Source of the DNA: Streptomyces sp. Ru71
GTDB lineage: Bacteria > Actinomycetota > Actinomycetes > Streptomycetales > Streptomycetaceae
Direction of reading: 5' to 3'
DNA length: 59,089 bases
Assembly (NCBI RefSeq): GCF_002920535.1
Contig: NZ_PQSS01000046.1
Coordinates: forward strand, 1-59,089
Below the pieces are notes generated by a model. It was given only the letters and a program-made list of their open reading frames with translations, was not told the DNA's origin and did not search any database. The translations under genes and the position numbers were made by a program. Of the stretch, positions 1 through 9,581 are shown piece after piece (the first letter of the stretch is position 1; the number at the start of each line of letters is the position of its first letter).

Positions 1-1290
1 AAGGTGCACGCCGTTCTGGACCGGATGAGCGCCTTCGCCGCGCGGGTCCGCTCCGGTGAGTGGACCGGGCACACCGGCAAGCGCATCCGCAACGTCGTCA
101 ACATCGGCATCGGCGGCTCGGATCTGGGCCCCGCGATGGCGTACGAGGTGCTGCGCGCCTACACGGCCCGGGACCTGACGTTCCGTTTCGTCTCCAACGT
201 CGACGGTGCCGACCTGCACGAGGCCGTCCGCGACCTGGACCCGGCCGAGACGCTGTTCATTATTGCCTCCAAGACGTTCACCACCATCGAGACGATCACC
301 AACGCCACGTCCGCACGGGCCTGGCTGCTGGACGCGCTCGGTGACGAGGCGGCGGTCGCCAGACACTTCGTGGCGCTGTCGACGAACGCCGCGAAGGTCG
401 CCGAGTTCGGCATCGACACGGCCAACATGTTCGAGTTCTGGGACTGGGTCGGCGGGCGCTACTCCTACGACTCCGCGATCGGGCTGTCGCTGATGATCGC
501 CATCGGGCCGGACAGGTTCCGCGAGATGCTCGACGGCTTCCGGACCGTCGACGAGCACTTCCGCACGGCGCCGGCCGAGACCAATGTGCCGCTGCTGCTG
601 GGGCTGCTGGGCATCTGGTACGGCAACTTCCACGGCGCCGAGTCGCACGCGGTGCTGCCGTACTCGCACTACCTGTCCAAGTTCACGGCGTATCTGCAGC
701 AGCTGGACATGGAGTCCAACGGGAAGTCGGTCGGGCGGGACGGTCGGCCGGTGGAATGGCAGACGGGCCCGGTGGTGTGGGGCACTCCGGGCACCAACGG
801 GCAGCACGCGTACTACCAGTTGATCCACCAGGGGACCAAGCTGATCCCGGCGGACTTCATCGGGTTCGCCGAGCCGGTGGCGGAGCTGGGCGACGGGCTC
901 AAGGCGCAGCACGACCTGCTGATGGCCAACTTCTTCGCCCAGACCCAGGCGCTGGCCTTCGGCAAGACGCCCGAGGAGGTGCGCGCCGAGGGGGTGCCGG
1001 AGGAGCTGGTGGCCCACAAGACGTTCCGGGGCAACCACCCGACGACCACGATCCTCGCGCGGGAGCTGACGCCCTCGGTGCTCGGGCAGCTGGTCGCGCT
1101 GTACGAGCACAAGGTGTTCGTGCAGGGCGCCGTGTGGGGCATCGACTCCTTCGACCAGTGGGGCGTGGAGCTGGGGAAGGTGCTGGCCAAGCGGGTGGAG
1201 CCGGCGCTCACGGAGGGGGCGGAGGTGGAAGGACTGGACACGTCCACACGCGCGCTGGTCGCGACGTACCGGTCGCTGCGGGGGCGCTGA
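1..1290 (+). CDS. pgi: glucose-6-phosphate isomerase (3' part; start lies upstream of the window)
   Basis: Interconverts glucose 6-phosphate and fructose 6-phosphate in the cytoplasm, linking glycolysis and the pentose phosphate pathway. The frame is open from base 1, and the first visible residues are already internal, so roughly the first 120 residues of a normal ~550-residue protein are missing. The sugar-phosphate-binding motif GIGGSDLGP and the SKTFTTIET loop near the visible N-terminus are diagnostic of the family, as is the NGKSVG segment further on. The C-terminus is complete and ends in TGA. The GTG at position 4 is not a credible start because conserved sequence precedes the active site at normal spacing only in the longer protein. 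The other enzymes of the pathway (tkt, tal, zwf, opcA, pgl) lie 11 kb away on the other strand, with a transporter block in between. Confidence 0.97.
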   Translation, partial: KVHAVLDRMSAFAARVRSGEWTGHTGKRIRNVVNIGIGGSDLGPAMAYEVLRAYTARDLTFRFVSNVDGADLHEAVRDLDPAETLFIIASKTFTTIETITNATSARAWLLDALGDEAAVARHFVALSTNAAKVAEFGIDTANMFEFWDWVGGRYSYDSAIGLSLMIAIGPDRFREMLDGFRTVDEHFRTAPAETNVPLLLGLLGIWYGNFHGAESHAVLPYSHYLSKFTAYLQQLDMESNGKSVGRDGRPVEWQTGPVVWGTPGTNGQHAYYQLIHQGTKLIPADFIGFAEPVAELGDGLKAQHDLLMANFFAQTQALAFGKTPEEVRAEGVPEELVAHKTFRGNHPTTTILARELTPSVLGQLVALYEHKVFVQGAVWGIDSFDQWGVELGKVLAKRVEPALTEGAEVEGLDTSTRALVATYRSLRGR

Positions 1291-1332
1291 GGGAGAGCGC
1301 CGGCGTGAGGGGACGGAGCCTCTCAGTACCCC

Positions 1333-1361
1333 GGCTTGAGGGGGACCTCCCCCCTCAAGCC
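1333..1361. terminator. long hairpin between convergent pgi and the FtsX-type permease
   Basis: GGCTTGAGGGGG (1333-1344) pairs with CCCCCTCAAGCC (1350-1361), a perfect 12-bp stem with a 5-nt loop. It sits between two convergent genes, so it can serve both as a bidirectional terminator. There is no T-run, which is usual in Streptomyces. Confidence 0.7.
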
Positions 1362-1390
1362 ACCGCCCCTCTCAACCCACCGCCCAGGCC

Positions 1391-3673
1391 TCATGCCACC
1401 GCGCTCAACGTGTCCGCCAGGCGGCGGCGGGCCGCTCGCGCCGCCGGGATCGCGGCCAGGCAGGCGGCGCCGGCGATGGCCGTCGCCGCCGTGGTGAGCA
1501 GGACCGCCGGGGACGGGGTCTGGGCGATGCCCGCCCCGATGCCGCTGGTGGTGCCCTGGGTGTCGATCAGCAGATGGGCGAGGGGGAGGCCCAGGGCCAG
1601 GGCGGCGGCCGTCGCCGTGAGGGCGGTGAGGGCCGTCGCCGTCACGGTGATCGTCGTGATCTGGCGGGGGGAGAGGCCGATGGCCTTCAGGGCGAGCAGG
1701 TCCCGTTCGCTCTCGCGGACCGTGGCCCCGATCGCGGTGAGCAGTTCGACGACCCCGATCAGGGCCAGTACGGCGATCAGCCCGGCCACCACGCCGCGCA
1801 GCGGCGACAGGCCGTCGGCCGGGTTGGTCACCCGGTGCACGTCCAGGTGCCCGCGCGCCGCCGTGGCCAGCGAGGCGGCCACCGCGTCGGGGTCGGCGCC
1901 CTCGCGCAGCCGGAGCTGGTACAGGCTCGGGCGCAGGTCGGGGTCGTTCTCGCGGAGGGTGTCCAGGGAGGTGGAGATGACCCGGCCGGCGTTCTCCGGT
2001 TCGATGCTGCGGCCCACGATGTGCAGGATCTGGGGCCGGTCTCCGACGGTCATGCGGACCCAGTCGCCGACGCCGACGTCCAGCAGGTCGAGCAGGCCCT
2101 GGCCGGCCACCGCCTCGTCGGGCCCGTGGGCGGGGCGGCCCTCGGCGAGGGTGTACGGGTAGGGGGAGGCATGGGTGCCGAGGCCGCGCAGGGCGATCGT
2201 CGCCGTCTGGCCGGGCACCAGCGCGGCCACCTCGACGCCCGGGTAGGCGGCGGCGACCTGCGGCGTGCGGGCGAGCAGGGCCCGGGTGGCGGTGTCGGTC
2301 ATGCTCGCGTCCGAACGAACGGTCAGCGAGGCCGGCAGCCCCATCCGGTCGGGGGCGGTGTGGAAGCGGTCGATCGTCGTCCAGGCGCTCAGCGCCACCA
2401 CGACCAGCAGCAGGGGCAGGGCCAGGCGGGCGATCGTCGCCGCTGCGCGCGGGCGGCGGGTGAAGGCGCGGTGCCAGCCGAGGACCAGGGCGGGCGGCAC
2501 CCGCAGGCCCAGCGCCCGGCGGGCGAGGCGGGGCAGCCGGCCGCCCCCGGGGGCCGCCGGACGCGGCACGGGGACCGGCGGGACCCGGCCCGCCCGCCAC
2601 GCCGCCAGCCCGGTGACCGCCGCGATGAACAGCACCGCCACGACCGGCACCCCGAGCAGCGAGGCGGTGTGGCCGGGCAGGCCCTGCCACACGCCGACCG
2701 CGTCGCCCAGCCGGCCCGGCAGACCGCTGCCCAGGCTCTGCACCAGCACGGCCGCCGCCACCGCGCCGAGCAGGGCGTAGGCCACGTGCTGGAGCAGGAA
2801 GATGCGGACCACCTGGCCGGGGGTGAAGCCGATCGCCTTCAGCACGGAGATGTCACGCAGATGGCCGCGGATGCGGGTGGCGAGCGCGCCGTGCACCGCG
2901 AGACCGGCCGCGAGCAGCGCGCCCAGCCCGAAGAGTCCCAGCACCTGGCCCAGCAGCCGGGTGTCGCCCTGGGCCTCGGCCCGCGCCTGCTGCCAGGTGG
3001 CGACCTCGCCGACCGTGCCGGCGCCCAGCGCGGTCACGGCCCGCTGCACCGCGTAGTCGGTGTCGCCGGGGTCCGTCAGCCGCAGCCCGACGACCTCGCC
3101 GCCCGGGGAGCGGACGGCGGACGGCGGGGCCCAGACCAGGCCGGGCCGCTCGCCGGGACGGTAGCCGGGTTCGGCGCTGTCGGCGATGCCCACGACGGTC
3201 AGGGTCCGCGTCGTGCCGGGCAGCGTGAGGGTGTCCCCGGGCTCGGCCAGCAGCGCGCGGGCGAGCCGGCCCTCCAGCACCACGCCGTCGGGGTCAGCGG
3301 CCCGCAGCCACTGCCCGGAGGTCAGCAGGGGCCGGCCCACCGAGGGGCGGCCGTCGGTGGCGCGCAGTTCGACCGAGGCACGGGTGCCGCGGGCGGCGAC
3401 GGTGACCGACTCGGTGGCGTAGGGCCCGGCGACGGAGGCGACGCCGTCCAGCCGGGAGAGCCGCTGGGTGTCGGCCGTGGCGGTGGTGTGCAGCCACACA
3501 TGCGCGCCACGGGACTGGGTGAACACGCGCTGCCAGGGATTGGTGGCGTACCCGAACAGGGCCGTGGCCAGCAGCAGCGACGCGACGATCCCGGCGGTGG
3601 CCAGCACGATGAACAGGGCCTCGCCGCGGTGCGTGCGCAGATCGGAGTGCGCCCAGCGCAGAGTCGCTCGCAC
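1391..3673 (-). CDS. FtsX/MacB-type ABC transporter permease
   Basis: Integral membrane protein of 760 residues that would act with the ATPase encoded just upstream. One membrane segment near residues 20-45 is followed by a large extracytoplasmic domain. Membrane segments resume near 255-350, a second extracytoplasmic domain follows, and the last segments are close to the C-terminus. This is the duplicated FtsX layout of two halves, each with an N-terminal helix, an ectodomain and three helices. A segment KAIGFTPGQV in the first half is mirrored by KAIGLSPRQI in the second, showing the internal duplication. The start is GTG at 3673, with GAGGAG about ten bases upstream. The family exports lipids, lipoproteins or peptides or acts in mechanotransmission; the substrate here cannot be read from sequence. 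Confidence 0.9.
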   Translation of the reverse strand: MRATLRWAHSDLRTHRGEALFIVLATAGIVASLLLATALFGYATNPWQRVFTQSRGAHVWLHTTATADTQRLSRLDGVASVAGPYATESVTVAARGTRASVELRATDGRPSVGRPLLTSGQWLRAADPDGVVLEGRLARALLAEPGDTLTLPGTTRTLTVVGIADSAEPGYRPGERPGLVWAPPSAVRSPGGEVVGLRLTDPGDTDYAVQRAVTALGAGTVGEVATWQQARAEAQGDTRLLGQVLGLFGLGALLAAGLAVHGALATRIRGHLRDISVLKAIGFTPGQVVRIFLLQHVAYALLGAVAAAVLVQSLGSGLPGRLGDAVGVWQGLPGHTASLLGVPVVAVLFIAAVTGLAAWRAGRVPPVPVPRPAAPGGGRLPRLARRALGLRVPPALVLGWHRAFTRRPRAAATIARLALPLLLVVVALSAWTTIDRFHTAPDRMGLPASLTVRSDASMTDTATRALLARTPQVAAAYPGVEVAALVPGQTATIALRGLGTHASPYPYTLAEGRPAHGPDEAVAGQGLLDLLDVGVGDWVRMTVGDRPQILHIVGRSIEPENAGRVISTSLDTLRENDPDLRPSLYQLRLREGADPDAVAASLATAARGHLDVHRVTNPADGLSPLRGVVAGLIAVLALIGVVELLTAIGATVRESERDLLALKAIGLSPRQITTITVTATALTALTATAAALALGLPLAHLLIDTQGTTSGIGAGIAQTPSPAVLLTTAATAIAGAACLAAIPAARAARRRLADTLSAVA

Positions 3674-3678
3674 CGGCC

Positions 3679-3795
3679 TCAGCTCCTCGTCCCGGACGGG
3701 AAGGACGCGTGTGCCGGGCCGGCGGCGGATGCGTGCACCGGGCTCGGGTCGGACGTGTTCACCGGGCTCGGGAGGGACGCGTGCACCGGGCTCAT
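3679..3795 (-). CDS. possible 38-codon small ORF made of 8-residue repeats, bridging ATPase and permease
   Basis: An ATG at 3795 overlaps the stop codon of the ABC ATPase (ATGA) and opens 38 codons ending in TGA at 3679, five bases before the permease GTG. The product is four copies of an octapeptide of the type SPVHASLP, encoded by a 24-bp tandem repeat. The overlap with the upstream stop and the exact fill of the gap suggest translational coupling. It may equally be an accident of a non-coding repeat whose unit length is a multiple of three. No function is known. Confidence 0.3.
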   Translation of the reverse strand: MSPVHASLPSPVNTSDPSPVHASAAGPAHASFPSGTRS

Positions 3796-3798
3796 TCC
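3703..3798. repeat. 24-bp tandem repeat, four copies
   Basis: Four direct copies start at 3703, 3727, 3751 and 3775. The unit resembles GGACGCGTGCACCGGGCTCG plus four bases. The last copy runs over the stop codon of the ATPase gene, so the array starts inside the 3' end of one gene and runs to just before the next. Confidence 0.85.
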
Positions 3799-4553
3799 TT
3801 CAGCTCCAGCACGCCCGCCGTCCCGCGCCCCCGCGTGGGCGCCGCGCCGTCCAGGGTCGCGTCGTCGACGATCCGGCCGTCGAAGAAGCTGATCACCCGG
3901 TCCGCGGCGCTCGCCAGCCGGGCGTCATGGGTGACCAGCACGATCGTCTGGCCGCGCTGGTGGAACCGGGACAGCAGCCGCATCACCTCACGGGTGCCCT
4001 TGCTGTCCAGGCTGCCGGCGGGCTCGTCGGCCAGCAGCAGCGGCGGATGGTTGACCAGCGCGCGGGCGAGCGCGACGCGCTGCTGCTCACCGCCGGACAG
4101 CTCGCCCGGCATGCTGCGCTCCTTGCCGCTCAGGCCCAGCTCGGCCAGCAGCTCCTCCCGCTCGGCGCGGGCCCGCTTCGGCGGGACGCCGGCGAGCAGG
4201 GCGGGCAGCTCGACGTTGTCGGCGACCGACAGGTTGGAGACCAGGTTGAAGAACTGGAAGACGATCCCGATGCGCTTGCGGCGCTCCACCGCCCAGCGGG
4301 CCTCGCTCCAGGTGTCGGTCCGGGAGTCGCCCAGCCACACCGTGCCCTGGTCGGGGCGCTGCAGCCCGCCCAGCAGGTGCAGCAGCGTCGACTTGCCGGC
4401 GCCGGAGGGGCCCGTGACCGCGACGAACTCACCCCTCGCCACGCTCAGGTCAACCCCGCGCACGGCATGCGCGGGGGCGCCCTCGCCGTGGTGGGTCTTG
4501 ACCAGGCCCTCGGCGCGCAGCACGGGAGCCGGGGACTGCGTACCCTCGCTCAC
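3792..4553 (-). CDS. ABC transporter ATP-binding protein (MacB/LolD type)
   Basis: Cytoplasmic ATPase of 253 residues driving the FtsX-type permease. Walker A (GPSGAGKST, near residue 48), the Q-loop (FQFFN), the signature LSGGEQQR, Walker B (LLLADEP) and the H-loop (VTHD) are all present and in order. The start chosen is GTG at 4553, because it overlaps the stop of the PadR gene as GTGA. A longer frame starting at 4580 exists but would overlap that gene by 31 bases. This subfamily energises MacB- or LolCDE-like permeases. With the PadR gene first in the operon, it looks like a self-regulated export system. Confidence 0.93.
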   Translation of the reverse strand: MSEGTQSPAPVLRAEGLVKTHHGEGAPAHAVRGVDLSVARGEFVAVTGPSGAGKSTLLHLLGGLQRPDQGTVWLGDSRTDTWSEARWAVERRKRIGIVFQFFNLVSNLSVADNVELPALLAGVPPKRARAEREELLAELGLSGKERSMPGELSGGEQQRVALARALVNHPPLLLADEPAGSLDSKGTREVMRLLSRFHQRGQTIVLVTHDARLASAADRVISFFDGRIVDDATLDGAAPTRGRGTAGVLELKE

Positions 4554-5065
4554 TCCAGCTCCTCCAGCTCTTCCTGACACCGCTCCAGCCAGTCCAGGTC
4601 GGCCTGCAGATGCAGCATCGCGCCCTCGATCAGCAGATGCGCGATGCGGTTCTCCCGGCTCTCCGACGCCGCCAGCTTCGACAGGCTCCGCATGGTGTTG
4701 AGGTACTGGCGCCGCTGGCGGTTGATGAGGGCGATCTGGTCGGCGAGACCGGTCTGCGGGGCGAGCGCCAGTTTCATGAAGAACTCGTCCCGCACCCGCG
4801 GCTCGTCCTCGGTGTCCTCGAACCAGGTGCTCAGCGCCTCCCGACCGGCGTCGGTGAGGTGGTAGATCTTCTTGTTCGGCCGGCTGGACTGCTCGACCTC
4901 CTCGCCCTCGATCAGCCCTTGCTTCTCAAGGCGGCCGAGGGTCACATAGATCTGGCCGATGTTCGGCTGAGGGTACGCGGAGCCCAGCAGCTGCTCAAGG
5001 TCCTGCTTCAGCTCGTAGCCGTGGGCCGGACCACGGGCCAGGAGTGCCAGGAGGGGCAGGCGCAC
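4550..5065 (-). CDS. PadR family transcriptional regulator
   Basis: DNA-binding regulator of 171 residues. The winged helix occupies roughly residues 1-85, with the family signature LLARGPAHGYEL at the N-terminus and the wing region near NIGQIYVTLGRLEKQGLI. A C-terminal helical dimerisation part (VirR4-like) follows. The start is GTG at 5065, with AGGAGG nine bases upstream. It is the first gene of an operon with an ABC ATPase and an FtsX-type permease, the common arrangement in which PadR represses its own export operon and is released by a ligand such as an antimicrobial or phenolic compound. The palindrome at 5117-5131 lies in its upstream region and is a candidate binding site, although copies of the same palindrome also sit near sugar genes. 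Confidence 0.92.
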   Translation of the reverse strand: MRLPLLALLARGPAHGYELKQDLEQLLGSAYPQPNIGQIYVTLGRLEKQGLIEGEEVEQSSRPNKKIYHLTDAGREALSTWFEDTEDEPRVRDEFFMKLALAPQTGLADQIALINRQRRQYLNTMRSLSKLAASESRENRIAHLLIEGAMLHLQADLDWLERCQEELEELE

Positions 5066-5116
5066 GCCGTCGGTCCTCCTGTCTCGTCCAATGTGCTCCA
5101 GGCCCTAGTATCGCGC

Positions 5117-5131
5117 ATACCTAACAGGTAT
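5117..5131. promoter_or_regulatory. palindromic operator, copy 1 (ATACCT-AAC-AGGTAT)
   Basis: Perfect 6-bp arms around AAC, in the divergent region between the PadR gene and the solute-binding protein gene. The same element recurs at 6459-6475 (GTTACCT-GTT-AGGTAAC) and, with a decayed right half, at 6578-6592. The repetition near one gene cluster argues for a real regulator site. Confidence 0.7.
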
Positions 5132-5187
5132 ACATGGCCTCTGACCCCGGGCGAGGATGCCCGTGGCCGGTGTACAGGGAGGAACCT

Positions 5188-6456
5188 ATGCGGTGGATAC
5201 GTGCCGCGGGTAGGGGCCTCCTCGTTCTCCTCGTGGTGCTCACCGGCTACGTCGCCTCCGGAGCCCGTGCCGACGAGGGGGCCGCGGGTGGCCGAGGGCC
5301 GCTCACCCTGGCCACGGCCGGGGATCTCACCGGCTACCTCGGCCCCCTTCTCCAGGGCTGGAACCGCACCCACCCCGGCGAGAAGGTCACCCTCGTCGAA
5401 CTGCCCGACTCCGCCGATGAGACCCGCGCCCAGATGGTCACCGATCTGCGCGGGGGCGACCGCGGCCGGTTCGACGTGCTCAACATCGACGTCGACTGGA
5501 CCTCGGAGTTCGCCGCGGCCGGCTGGATCCGCACGCTGCCGCGTGAACGCTTCCCGCTGGAGAGCTTCCTGCCGCCGGTCGTGGACACGGCGACCTACGA
5601 CGGACGGCTGTACGCCGTGCCGTACGTGACCAACGCGGGACTGCTGCTGTACCGCAAGGACGTCCTGGCCAAGGAGGGCCTGCCGCCGCCGCGCACCTGG
5701 GCCGAACTGGAACGGGACGCGAAGACGGTCGCGCCGAAGTACGGCCTCGACGGCTACGCCGGCCAGCTCCTGCCCTACGAGGGGCTGACCGTGAACGCGG
5801 CCGAGGCGGTCTACTCGGCCGGCGGCACCATCCTCGGCGACGAGGGCGCCCGGGTCACCGTGGACTCCGCCGCGGCCCGCGAGGGCATCGGCTTCCTGGC
5901 GCGCGGGCTGCGCGAGGGCTGGATCCCGAAGGCGGCGCTGACCTACAAGGAGGAGGAGTCCAAGCAGGCCTTCCAGGACGGCCGGCTGCTCTTCCTGCGC
6001 AACTGGCCCTATGCCTACGCCGTCGCCTCCGCCCCCGGCTCCAAGGTCGCCGGGAAGATCGGCGTCGTACCGCTGCCGGGGCCGGACGGTCCCGGCACCA
6101 GCGTGCTCGGCGGGTCCAACCTGGCCGTCAACGCCCATGCCCGGCACCCGGAGTCCGCCGAGCGCCTGATCGCGTACCTGACCAGCGAGCGCGTCCAGCG
6201 CCAGGTCCTCACCCAGGGCGCGCTGCCGCCCGTGCGCGCCGACCTCTACGACGACCCCGCCCTGGTGCGGCGGTTCCCGTATCTGCCGACGCTGCGCGAG
6301 AGCGTGCTGAACGCCGCCCCGCGCCCCAAGAGCCCGCACTACGACCAGGTCAGCCTGGTGGTGCAGGCGGTCGTGCACGACGCGCTGACCGGGCGCCAGA
6401 CGCCCGCGGCGGCGGTGCGGCGACTGGCCCGGGAACTGGCGGCCGTCTCCCGCTGA
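5188..6456 (+). CDS. extracellular solute-binding protein, family 1 (sugar ABC transporter)
   Basis: Secreted substrate-binding protein of 422 residues. The start is ATG at 5188, with GGAGG seven bases upstream; an ATG at 5134 is in frame but has no ribosome binding site and would put the signal peptide deep inside. The signal peptide (about residues 1-31, Arg-rich then LLVLLVVLTGY) ends in AxA with no lipobox cysteine, so unlike the binding protein at 8247 it may be released or held another way. The body shows the family-1 features TLATAGDLTGYLGPLLQGWN at the first strand and a typical YAVPYVTNAGLLLYRKD hinge segment. Thu/Agl-type disaccharide binders are the nearest in appearance. No permease pair of its own lies beside it. 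Confidence 0.88.
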   Translation: MRWIRAAGRGLLVLLVVLTGYVASGARADEGAAGGRGPLTLATAGDLTGYLGPLLQGWNRTHPGEKVTLVELPDSADETRAQMVTDLRGGDRGRFDVLNIDVDWTSEFAAAGWIRTLPRERFPLESFLPPVVDTATYDGRLYAVPYVTNAGLLLYRKDVLAKEGLPPPRTWAELERDAKTVAPKYGLDGYAGQLLPYEGLTVNAAEAVYSAGGTILGDEGARVTVDSAAAREGIGFLARGLREGWIPKAALTYKEEESKQAFQDGRLLFLRNWPYAYAVASAPGSKVAGKIGVVPLPGPDGPGTSVLGGSNLAVNAHARHPESAERLIAYLTSERVQRQVLTQGALPPVRADLYDDPALVRRFPYLPTLRESVLNAAPRPKSPHYDQVSLVVQAVVHDALTGRQTPAAAVRRLARELAAVSR

Positions 6457-6458
6457 TA

Positions 6459-6475
6459 GTTACCTGTTAGGTAAC
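6459..6475. promoter_or_regulatory. palindromic operator, copy 2 (GTTACCT-GTT-AGGTAAC)
   Basis: Perfect 7-bp arms with a 3-bp centre, beginning two bases after the stop codon of the solute-binding protein gene and about 100 bp upstream of the GH13 gene. It is the strongest of the three copies. Confidence 0.7.
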
Positions 6476-6557
6476 GCGGATATCTCATCTGCCGAAGAAG
6501 CGCCCCATTGTGTCCGTGTTTGTCGCGCCAACTCGGCGGTAGCTTCTGTTCTTTTCA

Positions 6558-6592
6558 TTGACACCCTCGCGACACAGATACCTAACATGCAT
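6558..6592 (+). promoter_or_regulatory. candidate promoter of the glucosidase operon, overlapped by operator copy 3
   Basis: TTGACA at 6558-6563 is a perfect -35 box. TAACAT at 6583-6588, 19 bp further on, could be the -10. Transcription would then begin at or next to the ATG at 6595, which has no ribosome binding site, so the mRNA may be leaderless. The half operator ATACCTAACA (6578-6587) covers this -10, as expected for a repressor site. Confidence 0.5.
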
Positions 6593-6594
6593 GC

Positions 6595-8208
<1,614 letters not shown>

Positions 8209-8246
8209 TTTACGTCACTCACCCGCCCCCCGAAGGGACATCAACG

Positions 8247-9575
8247 ATGATGCGACGCCGTACGACCCTGCTCGCCGGCTGCACCGCCCTCGCCCTCGCG
8301 CTCGGCGCCACCGCCTGCGGCGGCTCCACCCCGGTCTCCGCCGGCGGCGGCGACAAGGCGCTCAGCGGCAAGACCGTCACCGTCGCCGGTGTCTGGACCG
8401 GCACCGAGCAGAAGAACTTCCAGAAGGTGCTGGACGCGTTCAGCGAGAAGACCGGCGCCAAGACGCAGTTCGTCTCCACCGGCGACAACGTCTCCACCGT
8501 CGTCGGCAGCAAGATCGAGGGCGGCAACGCCCCCGACGTCGTGATGGTCCCGCAGGTCGGCGTGCTCCAGCAGTTCGCCAAGAAGGGCTGGCTCAAGCCG
8601 CTGTCACCGACCGCCCAGCAGGCGATCGGCGCCGACTACGCCCCCGTGTGGAAGACGTACGGCAGCGTCGAGGGCACCCTCTACGGCCTGTACTTCAAGG
8701 CCGCCCACAAGTCGACCGTCTGGTACAGCCCCGACGCGCTCACCCAGGCCGGCGTCAAGCCGCCGGCGACGTACGACGAGATGCTCAAGGCCGGGCACAC
8801 CGTCTCCGACTCCGGGCTCGCCGCGTTCGCGGTCGCCGGACAGGACGGCTGGACCCTCACCGACTGGTTCGAGAACATCTACCTCTCCCAGGCCGGCCCC
8901 GAGAAGTACGACGCCCTCGCCGCCCACAAGCTGAAGTGGACCGACGCGTCCGTGGTCAAGGCGCTGCAGACGCTGGGCAAGCTGTTCAAGGACAAGCAGC
9001 TCGTCGCAGGCGGCCAGAGCGGGGCCCTGAACACCGACTTCCCGGGCTCGGTGGAGAAGGTGTTCGGGCCGAAGCCGCAGGCCGGCATGGTCTACGAGGG
9101 CGACTTCGTCGCCGGTGTCGCCAAGGACCAGTACGGCAAGAACATCGGCCAGGACGCGAACTTCTTCCCCTTCCCGGCGGTCGACGGCGGCAAGGCCCCG
9201 GTGGTCAGCGGCGGCGACGCGGCCGTCGTCCTCAAGGACGGCAAGAACGCCGACGCCGGCATGAAGCTGCTGGAGTACCTGGCCACCCCCGAGGCGGCGG
9301 CCGTGTGGGCGAAGGCCGGCGGCTTCCTGTCCCCGAACAAGAAGCTCGACTTCGCCGAGTACGGCGACGACGTCACCCGCGCCACCGCCAAGTCGCTGAT
9401 CGCCGCCGGTGACTCCGTCCGCTTCGACATGTCCGACCAGGCACCCGCGGCCTTCGGCGGCACCAAGGGCGTCGGCGAGTGGAAGCTGCTCCAGGACTTC
9501 CTGCGCGACCCGTCGAACCCGCAGGCCACCGCCGCCAAGCTGGAGGACGCGGCGGCCAAGGCGTACCAGGGCTGA
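8247..9575 (+). CDS. sugar ABC transporter substrate-binding lipoprotein
   Basis: Lipid-anchored binding protein of 442 residues. The start is one of two adjacent ATG codons (8247 or 8250) behind GAAGGGA. The signal peptide has two or three arginines, a hydrophobic stretch LLAGCTALALALGATA and a lipobox ending in Cys followed by GGS. The mature protein is a family-1 alpha-glucoside-type binder (VAGVWTGTEQKNFQKVLDAF, then NAPDVVMVPQVG). It lies 38 bp after the GH13 gene and six bases before the first permease gene, so it is the natural partner of these two permeases and probably binds maltose-, isomaltose- or trehalose-like sugars. Confidence 0.93.
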   Translation: MMRRRTTLLAGCTALALALGATACGGSTPVSAGGGDKALSGKTVTVAGVWTGTEQKNFQKVLDAFSEKTGAKTQFVSTGDNVSTVVGSKIEGGNAPDVVMVPQVGVLQQFAKKGWLKPLSPTAQQAIGADYAPVWKTYGSVEGTLYGLYFKAAHKSTVWYSPDALTQAGVKPPATYDEMLKAGHTVSDSGLAAFAVAGQDGWTLTDWFENIYLSQAGPEKYDALAAHKLKWTDASVVKALQTLGKLFKDKQLVAGGQSGALNTDFPGSVEKVFGPKPQAGMVYEGDFVAGVAKDQYGKNIGQDANFFPFPAVDGGKAPVVSGGDAAVVLKDGKNADAGMKLLEYLATPEAAAVWAKAGGFLSPNKKLDFAEYGDDVTRATAKSLIAAGDSVRFDMSDQAPAAFGGTKGVGEWKLLQDFLRDPSNPQATAAKLEDAAAKAYQG

Positions 9576-9581
9576 TCGCCG

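Noticed and set aside
1574..3892. Long open frames opposite the FtsX-type permease, and similar ones opposite other genes (for example 21966-24473 and 39277-42027).
   Set aside because: They are shadows of true genes caused by high GC at third codon positions; their composition is odd (Arg, Gly, Ala rich without known motifs) and they overlap well-supported genes on the other strand.
5134..5187. The ATG at 5134 as start of the solute-binding protein.
   Set aside because: It lacks a ribosome binding site and would place the signal peptide too far inside; ATG 5188 has GGAGG at good spacing.
6457..6594. A small gene between the solute-binding protein and the glucosidase.
   Set aside because: Only operator copies and promoter elements are seen; no frame with a start and ribosome binding site.
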